In this document: positions 10,234 to 19,036 of the stretch, piece after piece
How positions within the stretch are numbered: position 1 is the stretch's first letter
Layout: each line of letters begins with the position of its first letter
The notes under the pieces: generated by a model
Seen by the model: the letters and a program-made list of their open reading frames with translations, nothing else
What the model was told of the DNA's origin: nothing
Databases searched by the model: none
NCBI RefSeq assembly: GCF_012933445.1
Contig: NZ_JABBNC010000002.1
Location: 372,001-436,000 of the forward strand
Source: Actinoplanes sp. TBRC 11911
Lineage (GTDB): Bacteria > Actinomycetota > Actinomycetes > Mycobacteriales > Micromonosporaceae
Length of the DNA stretch: 64,000 nucleotides
Reading direction: 5' to 3'
Program-made: the position numbers and the translations under genes

Positions 10234-11457
10234 TCACGCGGCGCGCGCAGCCGGCGCGAAACAACGCCCCTCGGAAACCCGCTGCGCGTGCAGCTTGTGA
10301 GCCCGCCCCAGCAGATCCATCAGGTCCTTCTCGGCGCGCACGCGGGCCCGGTGCTTCTCCGGCAGCGTCCGCAGCCGCGTCTCCTCCTGCAACAGACGAT
10401 GGTAGATCTCGTCGCAGTACGCCGGGTCCGTCTCGATGTCGAGGAACTCCGTCGCGTGGCGGCGCGCCGCGGCCACGTACGTCTGGGCCCGCCCCTTCGG
10501 TGACAGCAGCGAGAACACCACGGTGACCGCCAGGATCAGCAGGATCGCCAGCAGCGAGACGGCGGTGGAGATCTCGGCCGCGTGCACCGGGTTGCCGTCG
10601 TTGATGAACGGCACGTTGTTCTCGTGCAGCGCGTGCAGCACCAGCTTGACGCCGATCAGCGCCAGGATCGCCGCCAGGCCGTACGAGAGATAGACCAGGC
10701 GGTCGAGCAGCCCGTCGATCAGGAAGTACAGCTGGCGCAGCCCCAGCAGCGAGAACGCGGTCGCGGTGAAGACCAGGTAGACGTTCTGCGTGAGCCCGAA
10801 GATCGCCGGGATCGAGTCCAGCGCGAACAGGATGTCGGTGCCCCCGATCGCCACCATGACCAGCAGCATCGGGGTCAGCACGCGGCGGCCGTTCTGGTGC
10901 GTGACGAGCTTGTCCCCGTCGTACGTGTCGGACGTGCGCAACACCCGGCGGGCCAGCCGGATGATGATGTTGTCGGGGGTTTCCTCCTCGTCGCCGGTGC
11001 GCTGCTCGCGCAGCAGGTTACCGGCCGTGACCAGCAGGATCAGCCCGAACAGGTAGAACACCCAGGCGAACGAGTTGATCAGCGCGGCGCCGAGGAAGAT
11101 GAAGCCGGTGCGCGCGAGCAGCGACACCGCGATCCCGACCAGCAGCACCTTCTGCTGGTCCGCGCGCGGCACCTTGAAACTGCCCAGCAGCAGCAGGAAC
11201 ACGAACAGGTTGTCGACCGACAGCGCTTCCTCGGTGATGTAACCCGCGAAGTACTCGGCGCCCATCTGCCCGCCGCCGAAGACGAAAACCCCCAGCCCGA
11301 ACAGCACGGCGATCGACACGTAGATCCCCGTCCACCGGGCCGCTTCCCCGAGGGTGGGTATGTGGGCCCGGCGTACGTGGAAGAAGAAGTCGAAAAGCAG
11401 CAGACCGATGATGCCGAGAACGGTCAGCAGCCAAACCCAGCCCGATACTTGCTGCAT
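10234..11457 (-). CDS. TerC family integral membrane protein
   Basis: 407 residues from ATG 11457 (a GTG at 11463 is also possible). Nine or so hydrophobic helices carry the TerC hallmarks EEALSVDNLFVF and GTDILFALDSIPA, whose acidic residues lie within membrane segments. A cytoplasmic loop (EQRTGDEEETPDN) and a charged C-terminal extension (about 320-407) follow. TerC/Alx proteins are linked to metal efflux, notably manganese, and tellurite resistance; the ion here is unproven. It starts a few bases after the pentapeptide gene stop, so the two are probably co-transcribed. Confidence 0.9.
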   Translation of the reverse strand: MQQVSGWVWLLTVLGIIGLLLFDFFFHVRRAHIPTLGEAARWTGIYVSIAVLFGLGVFVFGGGQMGAEYFAGYITEEALSVDNLFVFLLLLGSFKVPRADQQKVLLVGIAVSLLARTGFIFLGAALINSFAWVFYLFGLILLVTAGNLLREQRTGDEEETPDNIIIRLARRVLRTSDTYDGDKLVTHQNGRRVLTPMLLVMVAIGGTDILFALDSIPAIFGLTQNVYLVFTATAFSLLGLRQLYFLIDGLLDRLVYLSYGLAAILALIGVKLVLHALHENNVPFINDGNPVHAAEISTAVSLLAILLILAVTVVFSLLSPKGRAQTYVAAARRHATEFLDIETDPAYCDEIYHRLLQEETRLRTLPEKHRARVRAEKDLMDLLGRAHKLHAQRVSEGRCFAPAARAA

Positions 11458-11466
11458 AGCCACATC

Positions 11467-12234
11467 TTATGGGTGGGAGATATCGGTGATCGCCGCGCGT
11501 CGCTGTGCCGGGGTGAGAAAGAGGACACCGGTGAGATCCGCGCCACGCAGGTCGGTTCCGCGCAGGTCGGCGCCGGTGAAGTCGGCCCGCCGCAGGTCGC
11601 TCTCGCGCAGGTCGGCACCGATCAGCAGCGCGCCCCGGAAGCTCGCCCCGCGCAGATCCTGCCCGCGCATCCGCCGTCCGGCCAGATCGGCGCCACGGTA
11701 ATCCTTGCGCTTGCCGCCGGCACGTGCCCGCGCCAGCTCACTGGCCCGTTGCAGCAGAGGATTCACTTTCCCCCGGTACGCGTCGAGGTCGAGCCGTTGC
11801 AGCTCGGCCGGCGTGACTGACCCCAGCCGGTCGGTCTCGGCGAGCACCTCACGCAGTTTCCCGTGTACGCCTCGAGCCTCGTCCAGTTTCAACGCCTCGG
11901 TGACGTACCACATCAGTTCGTGCAGCTGCCGCATGATCGGAAGGCTCGCGAACATCGGCCCCGCGATCGCCGGGTCACCGCGCCAGTCCCGGCCGCCGAA
12001 GGTTTCCTGGGTGAGCCGCTGCCCGGCGCCGAAACAGTCGAATACCACGCAGCCGGGGAAGCCGCTCTCGGCCAGCCGCTCGTGGATACCGCACCGGAAG
12101 TCGTCGCCGAGGTTGCGGCAGGCCGTACCGGCGGGCTTGTTGATGGCGAAGTCAGACGATTTCGCGAACGCCGGGGCGACGCAGCAGAGGCCGGCGCAGT
12201 TGGCGCAGTCAGCTTCGAGGAGTCGTTCGCCCAT
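11467..12234 (-). CDS. Pentapeptide-repeat protein with Cys-rich N-terminus
   Basis: 255 residues. The N-terminus has a Cys cluster (DCANCAGLCC, then TACRNL, FRCGIH, GCVVFDCF) that could bind a metal or Fe-S cluster. The C-terminal part (about 180-240) is a run of A(D/N)LxG-type pentapeptides (YRGADLAGRRMRGQDLRG), predicted to fold as a right-handed quadrilateral beta-helix. ATG 12234 is preferred over GTG 12243. The function is unknown. It is upstream of and tightly spaced with the TerC gene. Confidence 0.85.
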   Translation of the reverse strand: MGERLLEADCANCAGLCCVAPAFAKSSDFAINKPAGTACRNLGDDFRCGIHERLAESGFPGCVVFDCFGAGQRLTQETFGGRDWRGDPAIAGPMFASLPIMRQLHELMWYVTEALKLDEARGVHGKLREVLAETDRLGSVTPAELQRLDLDAYRGKVNPLLQRASELARARAGGKRKDYRGADLAGRRMRGQDLRGASFRGALLIGADLRESDLRRADFTGADLRGTDLRGADLTGVLFLTPAQRRAAITDISHP

Positions 12235-12360
12235 TCGCCCCACTCTGGCAGACGCCTTGGGTAGCGACGACCCGGGTGTCCGCCTCGTGACCCGAGAGCC
12301 CTGCCACGACTGCCGAAGCGGGTGCGCCGAGATTGCCAGATAAGGCGAGCCGAACCCTTC

Positions 12361-12393
12361 ACCACTTGCCGCCGGGCAACCGAAACAAGTGGT
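12361..12393 (+). promoter_or_regulatory. Stem-loop immediately 5' of the riboswitch
   Basis: ACCACTTG (12361-12368) pairs perfectly with CAAGTGGT (12386-12393), giving an 8-bp stem ending one base before the riboswitch core. It may stabilise or extend the aptamer; the role is inferred. Confidence 0.4.
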
Positions 12394-12473
12394 GTCGCAA
12401 GCCGAAAGGGCAAACCCGGCGGAAACCGGGGACGCAAAGCCACAGGGCCACCGGGGCCGGCTGGGCTACCGAA
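12394..12473 (+). promoter_or_regulatory. Cyclic di-GMP-I (GEMM-I) riboswitch
   Basis: The conserved GEMM-I blocks are present in order: AGGGCAAACC, a short hairpin with a GGAAA-type loop (CCCGG...CCGGG), GGGGACGCAAAGCC, ACAGGGCC, a second hairpin (ACCGGGGCCGG), and CTGGGCTACCGAA. The aptamer ends just before GGGGAG, the ribosome binding site of the gene at 12488, so control at translation is plausible. Class I aptamers bind c-di-GMP; whether this one switches on or off cannot be read from sequence. Confidence 0.88.
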
Positions 12474-12487
12474 CAGGGGAGAACCAC

Positions 12488-12931
12488 ATGCGTAACATGC
12501 TTCAGCTGCTCGGCGGTGTCGCCGTCGCCGGTGCCGTGGCCGCGGGTACGACGGCCTTCACCGCGTCCGGGCTCACCAACACCGCATCGCTTACCTCTAC
12601 CGGCATCTCCGGCGGTGGTTCGGTCAGCGTCAACGTCAACGCGATCGACGCGAAGCTGACGGCTGTCTCCATGGTGAACGACCCCACCAGCCCCGACCTG
12701 TTCACCGGCGTCACGATCACGGTGCGGAACTCGGCGGACAACGCCAACTACGTGGACGCCAACGTCGGCAAGATCAGCGCGAAGTTCACCGGATCGGGCG
12801 GCAGCGGCGGTACCGCCGCCTGGGGCGCCTGCACGATCGGCACCGGAACGGACGACGGCAACTTCAGCTGCGCCATCCCCGGTGGCACCTACGACACGAT
12901 CACCGCCGTGAAGATCGCGATTACTGCCTGA
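12488..12931 (+). CDS. Secreted SipW-cognate protein under c-di-GMP riboswitch control
   Basis: 147 residues. The signal peptide (MRNMLQLLGGVAVAGAVAAG) ends in GTTAFTAS, resembling the G-T-x-A-F/Y-T motif of SipW-cognate signal peptides of TasA/camelysin-type proteins. The mature part is Ser/Thr/Gly/Val rich with alternating polar and hydrophobic residues, suggesting a beta-sandwich. Two Cys (ACTIG, FSCAIP) may form a disulfide. It lies between the riboswitch and a SipW-type peptidase, so it is probably that enzyme's substrate and a surface or matrix protein. No closer family was recognised. Confidence 0.8.
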   Translation: MRNMLQLLGGVAVAGAVAAGTTAFTASGLTNTASLTSTGISGGGSVSVNVNAIDAKLTAVSMVNDPTSPDLFTGVTITVRNSADNANYVDANVGKISAKFTGSGGSGGTAAWGACTIGTGTDDGNFSCAIPGGTYDTITAVKIAITA

Positions 12932-12946
12932 TATCCGGTCCACGAG

Positions 12947-12988
12947 CGATGCCCGGCGGCATTTAATCGGCAGAGCAACCGGGCATCG
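12947..12988 (+). terminator. Intercistronic hairpin between the secreted protein and its peptidase
   Basis: CGATGCCCGG (12947-12956) pairs perfectly with CCGGGCATCG (12979-12988) across a 22-nt AT-richer loop, in the short gap between two genes that look like one operon. It probably acts as a partial terminator or mRNA stabiliser, giving more secreted protein than peptidase. Confidence 0.6.
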
Positions 12989-13030
12989 TTCGACGGAGTC
13001 GTCATCGGGTCACGAACACGCACTGTCGCC

Positions 13031-14584
13031 TTGGCCGTCATCCTCGTGGTGATGGCCATCGGTGCGTGGCTGATCGGAACCGGCAAGGTCTCGTACGTGA
13101 TCACCCATGGCGTCAGCATGAATCCCGTCTATTACCAGGGTGATCTTGTTCTGGTGGTGAAATCCCGAACCTATGAGGTCGGGCAAATAGCCGCATATCA
13201 TGGCAAGGGTGAGGAAGTCCTCCATCGCATCATCGGCGGGGATGCCGCGACCGGGTACGTCTTCAAGGGCGACAACAACCAGTCGATCGACATCCCGACG
13301 CCGACCGCCGGCGAGGTCATCGGGCACGCGGTCCTGCACGTGCCGAAGGGCGGCATCTGGCTGAAACCGGTGCTCAGCCCGACCGGTTTGGGGATGATCG
13401 GATTCCTGATCATCGGCGGTGGCGCGGCGGCCCCGCGCAATCGGCGCGAGGTTCCGCGCGGTCGCAGGAAAAAGAGGGTGAAGGCGATGGCGCGCCAAGG
13501 GGGGCCCTGGGTCACCGCGACGGCACTCGCGAGGTCCGTCAGCCGCCTTCCGCCCGCCTTGTTGACGCTGGCCGGCGCGGCCGCGTTCGCCGCCCTGTTC
13601 GGCATCGCGCTCGGCGTCCTGGGCTGGATGAAGCCCGTCGTGGAGCCGCAGAAAGCGTCGGGCTCCCCTCGAACGATGACGTTCTCGTATGCGGCCTCGG
13701 TCCCGCGCTCGCCCGCCTACGACGGCACGACGGCGACGTCGCCGGAGCCGATCTTCCGAAGGCTGGCCCATCGGGTCGAGCTGCGCATGCGCTACGTCGG
13801 CGCGGCCGGCACCTTCGACGCCACGACAGTGCTGTCCGACGATTCCGGGTGGAAGACGAACCTCGCGTTGGTCCCGGCCCGGATAACGACCGGGGACGGC
13901 CTGGACACCACCGTGCGGCTCGACCTGAACGCGCTCGAAGCGCGCCAGCGTGCGGCGGCCGCGGCCATCGGCGTCCAGCCGGGCACGCTGACCATCACGA
14001 TCAAGACCCGCGTGATCAACTCCGCCGGAACGTTCGCGGCACCCTTGACGCTCAAGGTCACTCCGGTGCAGATGGCCCTCGCGAACAGCGCGGCCGACCT
14101 GACCGTGACCGACAACAGCGCGAAGCCGGCGGTGTTGGTGCCCCGCACGATCGGAACCGCCACGCACCCGATCATGACCGCCGGGCGGGCGCGAGGTCTC
14201 GCCGTTCTGCTGCTGATCGGCGCGGCCGTCGCGGCCGCCGCCGTCTTCCTTGTCGTCCGGCGCAACACTCCACTTCGGACCCGCGCCGACATCGAGCGTC
14301 GCCATTCCGGCCTGCTTGTCCACGTCGAGCCGATGCTCGTGCCGCCGGGACAGGCGGTGGTCACCGTCGGCAGCTTTCCCGCGCTCGTGAAGCTCGCCGA
14401 ACGCTACGGGCAGATGATTCTCACCTGGCGGCAGCCCGACGCGGACGACTTCGTCGTACGGGACGAGGGGATCACCTATCGGTTCCGGCTTGCGCTCGAC
14501 GAACCCGTGCTGCACAACGTCGAGCGAACCGTGCGGTCCACCACCGGGTCGCATCGACGGAAAACGCCGACGCCTTACTCGTAG
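13031..14584 (+). CDS. SipW-type signal peptidase fused to a DUF5305-like domain
   Basis: 517 residues from TTG 13031. Residues 1-135 are an S26B signal peptidase: an N-terminal membrane segment, then HGVSMNP with Ser29, the GD box, and VLHRIIGG with His65 in place of the usual Lys, as in SipW and eukaryotic-type enzymes. From about 160 a second membrane helix, a beta-rich extracellular region (FSYAASVPRSPAYDG..., PIFRRLAHRVELRMRY) and a final helix near 395-415 match the DUF5305 pattern. The start is uncertain: no good site precedes the TTG, and GGAG at 12995 points to an unusual ATC at 13004. An internal ATG at 13487, behind a GAGGGTGAAGG site, could start the second part separately. Confidence 0.78.
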   Translation: MAVILVVMAIGAWLIGTGKVSYVITHGVSMNPVYYQGDLVLVVKSRTYEVGQIAAYHGKGEEVLHRIIGGDAATGYVFKGDNNQSIDIPTPTAGEVIGHAVLHVPKGGIWLKPVLSPTGLGMIGFLIIGGGAAAPRNRREVPRGRRKKRVKAMARQGGPWVTATALARSVSRLPPALLTLAGAAAFAALFGIALGVLGWMKPVVEPQKASGSPRTMTFSYAASVPRSPAYDGTTATSPEPIFRRLAHRVELRMRYVGAAGTFDATTVLSDDSGWKTNLALVPARITTGDGLDTTVRLDLNALEARQRAAAAAIGVQPGTLTITIKTRVINSAGTFAAPLTLKVTPVQMALANSAADLTVTDNSAKPAVLVPRTIGTATHPIMTAGRARGLAVLLLIGAAVAAAAVFLVVRRNTPLRTRADIERRHSGLLVHVEPMLVPPGQAVVTVGSFPALVKLAERYGQMILTWRQPDADDFVVRDEGITYRFRLALDEPVLHNVERTVRSTTGSHRRKTPTPYS

Positions 14585-15831
14585 ACCACGGCATCGAGCA
14601 TGGTCCGGTGGATGGCCTCGGCGTACGGGGCGATCTCTTTTTCGATCCGCTCCGCCTCGGTTTCGTCCAGCACGACGATGGCCGGGCTGGCGGGCTGGCC
14701 GGCCAGCCACTGGTAGCGCCGGCCGGGTGCGGGGTGTGAGGCGAACAGGGACGCTTCGGTGCGCACGGAAAGCTGACGCCACGCCGGAGCCGACTCCAGC
14801 TCGCGCTCCCGCACGTCGCGCAGGAACGTGCGCCACTTCGCGGCCGCCTGGCCCTTTGGGACGTAACGCTGCACGTATTTTTGCAGCTCCGGCAGCATCG
14901 CCGTCAGGTCGATGGTCTCCAGCGTGGCGGTGGTGCCGGCCACCTGGATGGCGGCCGCGTCGGCGCGCAGCTCAACGCGTCGGCGGTCGCCGCTCGCCAG
15001 CGCGTTCACCGCCAGATGGATCACCCACAGCACCCAGGACACCAGGCCCGCCACGATCTGCCACGCGAGGAGGAAGCCCGTCGCGGGACCGGCGTTCTCG
15101 ATGATCCGGATCGGAAACTTGATCATGCGGGAGACTCGGCCGAACGTGGTGCGGGCGGGATGGATGAGCTGATTGCGCCGATAGTCGTCGTGCCGCAGGT
15201 GGCCCAGCTCATGAGCCAGCAGCGCGACCAGGTGCCGCGGCTGCAGCGCGAGCAGCAGCGGTACGCCCAGGACCAGCACCTTCCGGCCGCGTAAGCCGAC
15301 GTGGGTGACCGCGGCGTTCCAGTCGACGTTGACGATGACCACATCCGGCTTGGGGCCGGCGAGCTCGGCGGCGACGCGGTCGATCAGCCGATGCAGCGCG
15401 GGGGCCTTGTCCGGCTTGACGACCCAGGCGTCCGCCAGCATCGGCTTGAGCCGGGTGACCCGGGGGAGGAGCATCGCGCCGACCACGAGCAGCACCAAGC
15501 CGATCGGAACGTGCGACAACGACGGCGTCCCGACGATCAGGTACAACCCGCCGAGGATCGCCGCCGCCACACCGAGCAGGATCAGCGCCGACACCGACAC
15601 CAGAACGCGCCGCGGTGTGGGATCGATCGGTGACGCCGTCGTGGACTGGGCCAGCCGCAGGTCCGAGCGGAACCCCGCGACTTGGTCGGAGCGCCGCATC
15701 CGCCCCCAGAACCAGCTGGATCGTTGATCGAGGGGGAAGTGATCGAGGTTCCACTCGCACGCGCCGCACCACGGCTCCTCAAGATCCAATGTCCACAGCT
15801 GGGTCCCGCACCGCGGACACACTTCCCCCAT
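14575..15831 (-). CDS. M48 family zinc metalloprotease with N-terminal zinc ribbon
   Basis: 418 residues. The N-terminus has two Cys pairs (CPRCG and CGAC, residues 5-30) typical of a small zinc ribbon. Two membrane helices follow (about 80-130). The peptidase site HELGHLRHDD and a downstream Glu in ELRADAAAIQ complete the M48 gluzincin signature. Two more hydrophobic segments lie after the active site. It is a membrane protease of the HtpX/STE24 type, perhaps in membrane protein quality control. Its last 10 bases overlap the convergent SipW-type gene; its start overlaps the MFS gene by about 50 bases. Confidence 0.87.
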   Translation of the reverse strand: MGEVCPRCGTQLWTLDLEEPWCGACEWNLDHFPLDQRSSWFWGRMRRSDQVAGFRSDLRLAQSTTASPIDPTPRRVLVSVSALILLGVAAAILGGLYLIVGTPSLSHVPIGLVLLVVGAMLLPRVTRLKPMLADAWVVKPDKAPALHRLIDRVAAELAGPKPDVVIVNVDWNAAVTHVGLRGRKVLVLGVPLLLALQPRHLVALLAHELGHLRHDDYRRNQLIHPARTTFGRVSRMIKFPIRIIENAGPATGFLLAWQIVAGLVSWVLWVIHLAVNALASGDRRRVELRADAAAIQVAGTTATLETIDLTAMLPELQKYVQRYVPKGQAAAKWRTFLRDVRERELESAPAWRQLSVRTEASLFASHPAPGRRYQWLAGQPASPAIVVLDETEAERIEKEIAPYAEAIHRTMLDAVVYE

Positions 15832-17074
15832 GATCTTTTGCACGGTCGCTAATGATCGTGATGGATGCGCGTCGTGGCAAGAACTTTCGCGGGCGGGCGG
15901 CCGGGATCAGCAGCAGGACCGCCACCCCGGCGACCCCGATCGCTGTTCCGGGTGCGGTGACCTCCGCGATGCCGCCGAGCAGCACCGGGGCGAGCCCCTG
16001 CACGGTCATCAGACCCGCGGACAAAAGCGCGAACGCCTGGCCCGAGCGATCCTCCGGCACGGCGTCCAGGAACGGTCGCTGCAAACCGATCGCGTACGCC
16101 GTGCCGACGCCCGCGACGACGAGCAGTGCGACGGCGGCGAGCAGGGGGAGGCGTACGGGCAAGAAAGCAAACGGGAGGCCCAGCACCGCTAGCAGCCACG
16201 GCACCGCCCGGAGCCGCCGCCGGGGAGTCGCGCGGCCGAGCACGAAGTTGCCCGCGACCATGCCGACCGGAATGGCCGCCATCAGCGCACTCACGGTGGC
16301 GGCCGGGAAATGCCGGGTTCCCGCGTACGCCACGAGCAACGACTCCGCGCCCGCGCACATGGCCGGCGGCAGCCATTGCAGCAGGAAGAGCCGGCGGACG
16401 GTGGCGTCGGCGAACACCTCCATGCTTCCGGCCAGCCCCGCGCGCATCGTGCCGGTCCGGTTGTCACCGCCGGCGGCCGGCATCGCCGGCATGGTGAGCA
16501 CGGTGACCAGCACGGCGAGCAGACCGAACACGGCCGAGGCCAGCAACGCCCCGCGCGCGCCCATCGCGGCGAGCAGCACCCCGCCGCATGCGAGCCCGAC
16601 GAGCTGGGCCGCGGACGAGGCGATGGTGAAGAGCGAACGACCGAGCACGTACGCGTCGCCGCGGAGCAGGCTGGCCAGGGCTCGACCGGAGGCGCCGTAC
16701 GCGACCGGCATGTAACAGGCAACGGCCGCGACCAGCAGCAACGCCACCGGCACCGGCATCCGGAACGCACCCAGCACCCCCGACAGCAGCGCCTCGAGCG
16801 CGTACCCGGTCAGGATCAGGCTCCGCGCGCCGACCCGATCCGCGAGCGATCCGAGCAGCACGCCGCCGAACACCTGCGGCAGGAAACCGGCCCCGAAGGC
16901 GAGCGCGCTCAGCAGCGGCGACCCGGTGCTCGAATAGACCAGCACGGACAGCGCGAAGATCTGCAGCGAGTTCCCGACGATCGCCACGCTCCGGCCGGCG
17001 AACAGGCCGGTGAACGCGGGCGCGGCGAGAACTTCGCGGTAGGTCGCTTTCCGGTCATACGCATCGACACTCAC
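15779..17074 (-). CDS. MFS transporter, 12 TM
   Basis: 431 residues from GTG 17074, with 12 predicted membrane segments and an MFS loop 2-3 motif (GSLADRVGARSLIL). The C-terminal 35 residues are hydrophilic. It is divergent from an ArsR-type regulator at 17143, a classic repressor/exporter pair, so efflux of a small molecule is likely but the substrate is unknown. A fragment nearly identical to residues around VGARSLILTGYALEALLSGVLG lies at 21190-21268 beside a fragment of the partner regulator. Confidence 0.88.
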   Translation of the reverse strand: MSVDAYDRKATYREVLAAPAFTGLFAGRSVAIVGNSLQIFALSVLVYSSTGSPLLSALAFGAGFLPQVFGGVLLGSLADRVGARSLILTGYALEALLSGVLGAFRMPVPVALLLVAAVACYMPVAYGASGRALASLLRGDAYVLGRSLFTIASSAAQLVGLACGGVLLAAMGARGALLASAVFGLLAVLVTVLTMPAMPAAGGDNRTGTMRAGLAGSMEVFADATVRRLFLLQWLPPAMCAGAESLLVAYAGTRHFPAATVSALMAAIPVGMVAGNFVLGRATPRRRLRAVPWLLAVLGLPFAFLPVRLPLLAAVALLVVAGVGTAYAIGLQRPFLDAVPEDRSGQAFALLSAGLMTVQGLAPVLLGGIAEVTAPGTAIGVAGVAVLLLIPAARPRKFLPRRASITIISDRAKDHGGSVSAVRDPAVDIGS

Positions 17075-17142
17075 GTGCCCGAGGGTGGCCGACCCCGCCC
17101 GCGCGCCACCACTTTTTCGGTCCAGACCGTAACCTCGTGGGC

Positions 17143-18138
17143 ATGCTGCGCGTCGACGTCAACGCGGACGACCTGCTGCACACGCGGTTCGCCCTGTCAC
17201 CGGTCTTCGAGCTGAACTCGCTGCTGCGCCGCCTCGAAGCCGGCAACTCGCCGGGCTGGGCCGCGGCGCACCTCGATCGCCTCCGGCCGCGTTTCGAGCT
17301 TTTGCGCCGGGACACCGCCTTGGACGCCGTGCTGGCGCTGAAGGTCCCCGAGTCCGGCGCGAACTTCGTCGCCCCGCCGCCGCGCACCGCCGCCCAGACC
17401 TTCGACGACGATCTCGCCGCGATCCGGGCCACCCCGGCGGCCGACGCACGCGCGGAGATCGACTTCTACCTGGGGCGGCGCCCTACGCTGCCGGAGCGTG
17501 TGCGCCGCATCCTGACCGATCGGGCTGCGGTCACCCTGCTGGCAGAGGCGATCGAAGCCGCGTGGACCGAACTTCTGGCCGATGACTGGCCGCGGGTCCG
17601 AACGGTATGCGAGCGCGACGTGGTCCACCGCACCGACCGGCTGAGCCGCTCGGGCTGGGCGTCCGCGCTGGCCGGGCTGGCACCGCAGGTCCGCTGGAAC
17701 AATTCCGGCATCGAGCTGCCCGGCTTCATCGGCCGGGACGGCACCGTCTCCCCGGGCGGCGCCGGCGTCCTGTTCATCCCGTCGGTCTTCATCTGGCCGG
17801 ACGTGGCCGCGCACCTGGACGACCCCACGCCGAAGACCGTCATCTACCCGGCGCGCGGCGCGGCCACGTTCTTCAGCACCCCCGAGGCTCTGGTGCCCGA
17901 CGCGCTGGCCGCCTTGATCGGACGCTCCCGGGCGCGGCTGCTGCTGGCGTTGGCGACCCCGGCCACGACCACCCAGCTGGGCCACGGCCTGGACCTGCCA
18001 CTGGGCACGATCAGCGACCACCTGTCGGTGCTGCGCCGCGCCGCGCTGGTGCGCCGGACCCGGGTCGGCCGTGGGGTCCGCTACGAGCGAACCCCGCTGG
18101 GCGAGAGCCTGGCATCACTCGGCGACGAGCCAGAGTAG
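17143..18138 (+). CDS. ArsR-type winged-helix regulator (DUF5937-like N-terminal region)
   Basis: 331 residues. The N-terminal region (VDVNADDLLHTRFALSPVFEL) resembles the DUF5937 region of many Streptomyces and Micromonospora regulators. The C-terminal winged helix (about 250-325) reads ARLLLALATPATTTQLGHGLDL with recognition helix GTISDHLSVLRRAALVRRTRVGRGVRY. ATG 17143 is preferred over GTG 17137. Divergent transcription from the MFS gene suggests it represses that gene. A C-terminal duplicate of this protein survives at 21268-21630. Confidence 0.87.
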   Translation: MLRVDVNADDLLHTRFALSPVFELNSLLRRLEAGNSPGWAAAHLDRLRPRFELLRRDTALDAVLALKVPESGANFVAPPPRTAAQTFDDDLAAIRATPAADARAEIDFYLGRRPTLPERVRRILTDRAAVTLLAEAIEAAWTELLADDWPRVRTVCERDVVHRTDRLSRSGWASALAGLAPQVRWNNSGIELPGFIGRDGTVSPGGAGVLFIPSVFIWPDVAAHLDDPTPKTVIYPARGAATFFSTPEALVPDALAALIGRSRARLLLALATPATTTQLGHGLDLPLGTISDHLSVLRRAALVRRTRVGRGVRYERTPLGESLASLGDEPE

Positions 18139-18147
18139 TGAGCGCAT

Positions 18148-18954
18148 TCATCGCGGTCCGTGGCGTCGGTGTCGGAGCCAGGCGCGGCTGGCGTCGGCCA
18201 TTTCGGCGAGGTGGGGTGCGCCGGTGTTGTCGTCGCGTAGCCGGCGGGCCAGTTTGGCGAGCGCGGCGGCGAAGGCGTCAACCGCGTCCGGCGAGATGTC
18301 AGCCCAGGTCGGCAGTTGAGCGGCCCAGATTTCGGCTTGCGCCGGAGTATGTCCGGCGCGGATGAGCCGAACCAGCATGCGGGCCGCATCCAGCCAGGCG
18401 GGGCCGCGGCACGGCATCGACCAGTCGACCACCTGTACGCGGTCGCCGTCAACGATGAAGTTGTGGTGGGTCATGTCGGTGTGCAGCAAGGTGTCTCCGC
18501 GCAGCAGGACCGGGTCGAGCAGGCCTCCCCACCTGGCGGCGGCCGGCTGAATGGTGATCGGCGGGCAGGGCGTGAGCGCGGCGGCCATACGAGTCAGCGC
18601 GCCGGCGACGACAGGCAGGTCTGGCGAGCCGGGCCGCAGATCCGCCGAGCGTCCCGTGGCGCGGTCAAAGGCCGCGATCAGCCAACCGTTCTTTTCGAGA
18701 TGCCATCTCAGCCTCGGAGCCACGTCGGCGGGCAAGTGCCGGTTGACGCGGATTTCATTGCGCAGAAAGCCGACCCGGTCGGTGTCGGCTCGAGCGCCCT
18801 TGCAGAAGACCCCGCCGTCGGCGGTGGTGAGCGCTGCCGCGAAGTCGCCCACGGAACCGGCCGTAGCGTGCTCAACGCGGTCGATCGACCCGGTGTGGTT
18901 GGCGATCGCTTCGCGCACCCCGGGGGGAAGCTGCTCCCAATGGTGCCGGGCCAA
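18148..18954 (-). CDS. Aminoglycoside phosphotransferase-fold kinase
   Basis: 268 residues from TTG 18954, chosen for the GGAG site 7 bases upstream; a GTG at 19008 is the alternative. The catalytic and Mg-binding parts are clear: LLHTDMTHHNFIVDGDRVQVVDWSMP (HxDxxxxN then D). The N-lobe Lys is probably in VFCKGARADTDRVGF. The family covers antibiotic kinases and small-molecule kinases; nothing specifies the substrate. It is last in a minus-strand run behind a sigma factor and a putative anti-sigma factor, possibly in one operon. Confidence 0.83.
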   Translation of the reverse strand: MARHHWEQLPPGVREAIANHTGSIDRVEHATAGSVGDFAAALTTADGGVFCKGARADTDRVGFLRNEIRVNRHLPADVAPRLRWHLEKNGWLIAAFDRATGRSADLRPGSPDLPVVAGALTRMAAALTPCPPITIQPAAARWGGLLDPVLLRGDTLLHTDMTHHNFIVDGDRVQVVDWSMPCRGPAWLDAARMLVRLIRAGHTPAQAEIWAAQLPTWADISPDAVDAFAAALAKLARRLRDDNTGAPHLAEMADASRAWLRHRRHGPR

Positions 18955-19036
18955 GGTCGCTCTCCGTCCACGCTGGTGCCGAACCAGGCCGCGCCGGCGA
19001 CCAGCCACGATGTCAAAATCCGCGGGGAGCCCGGAC

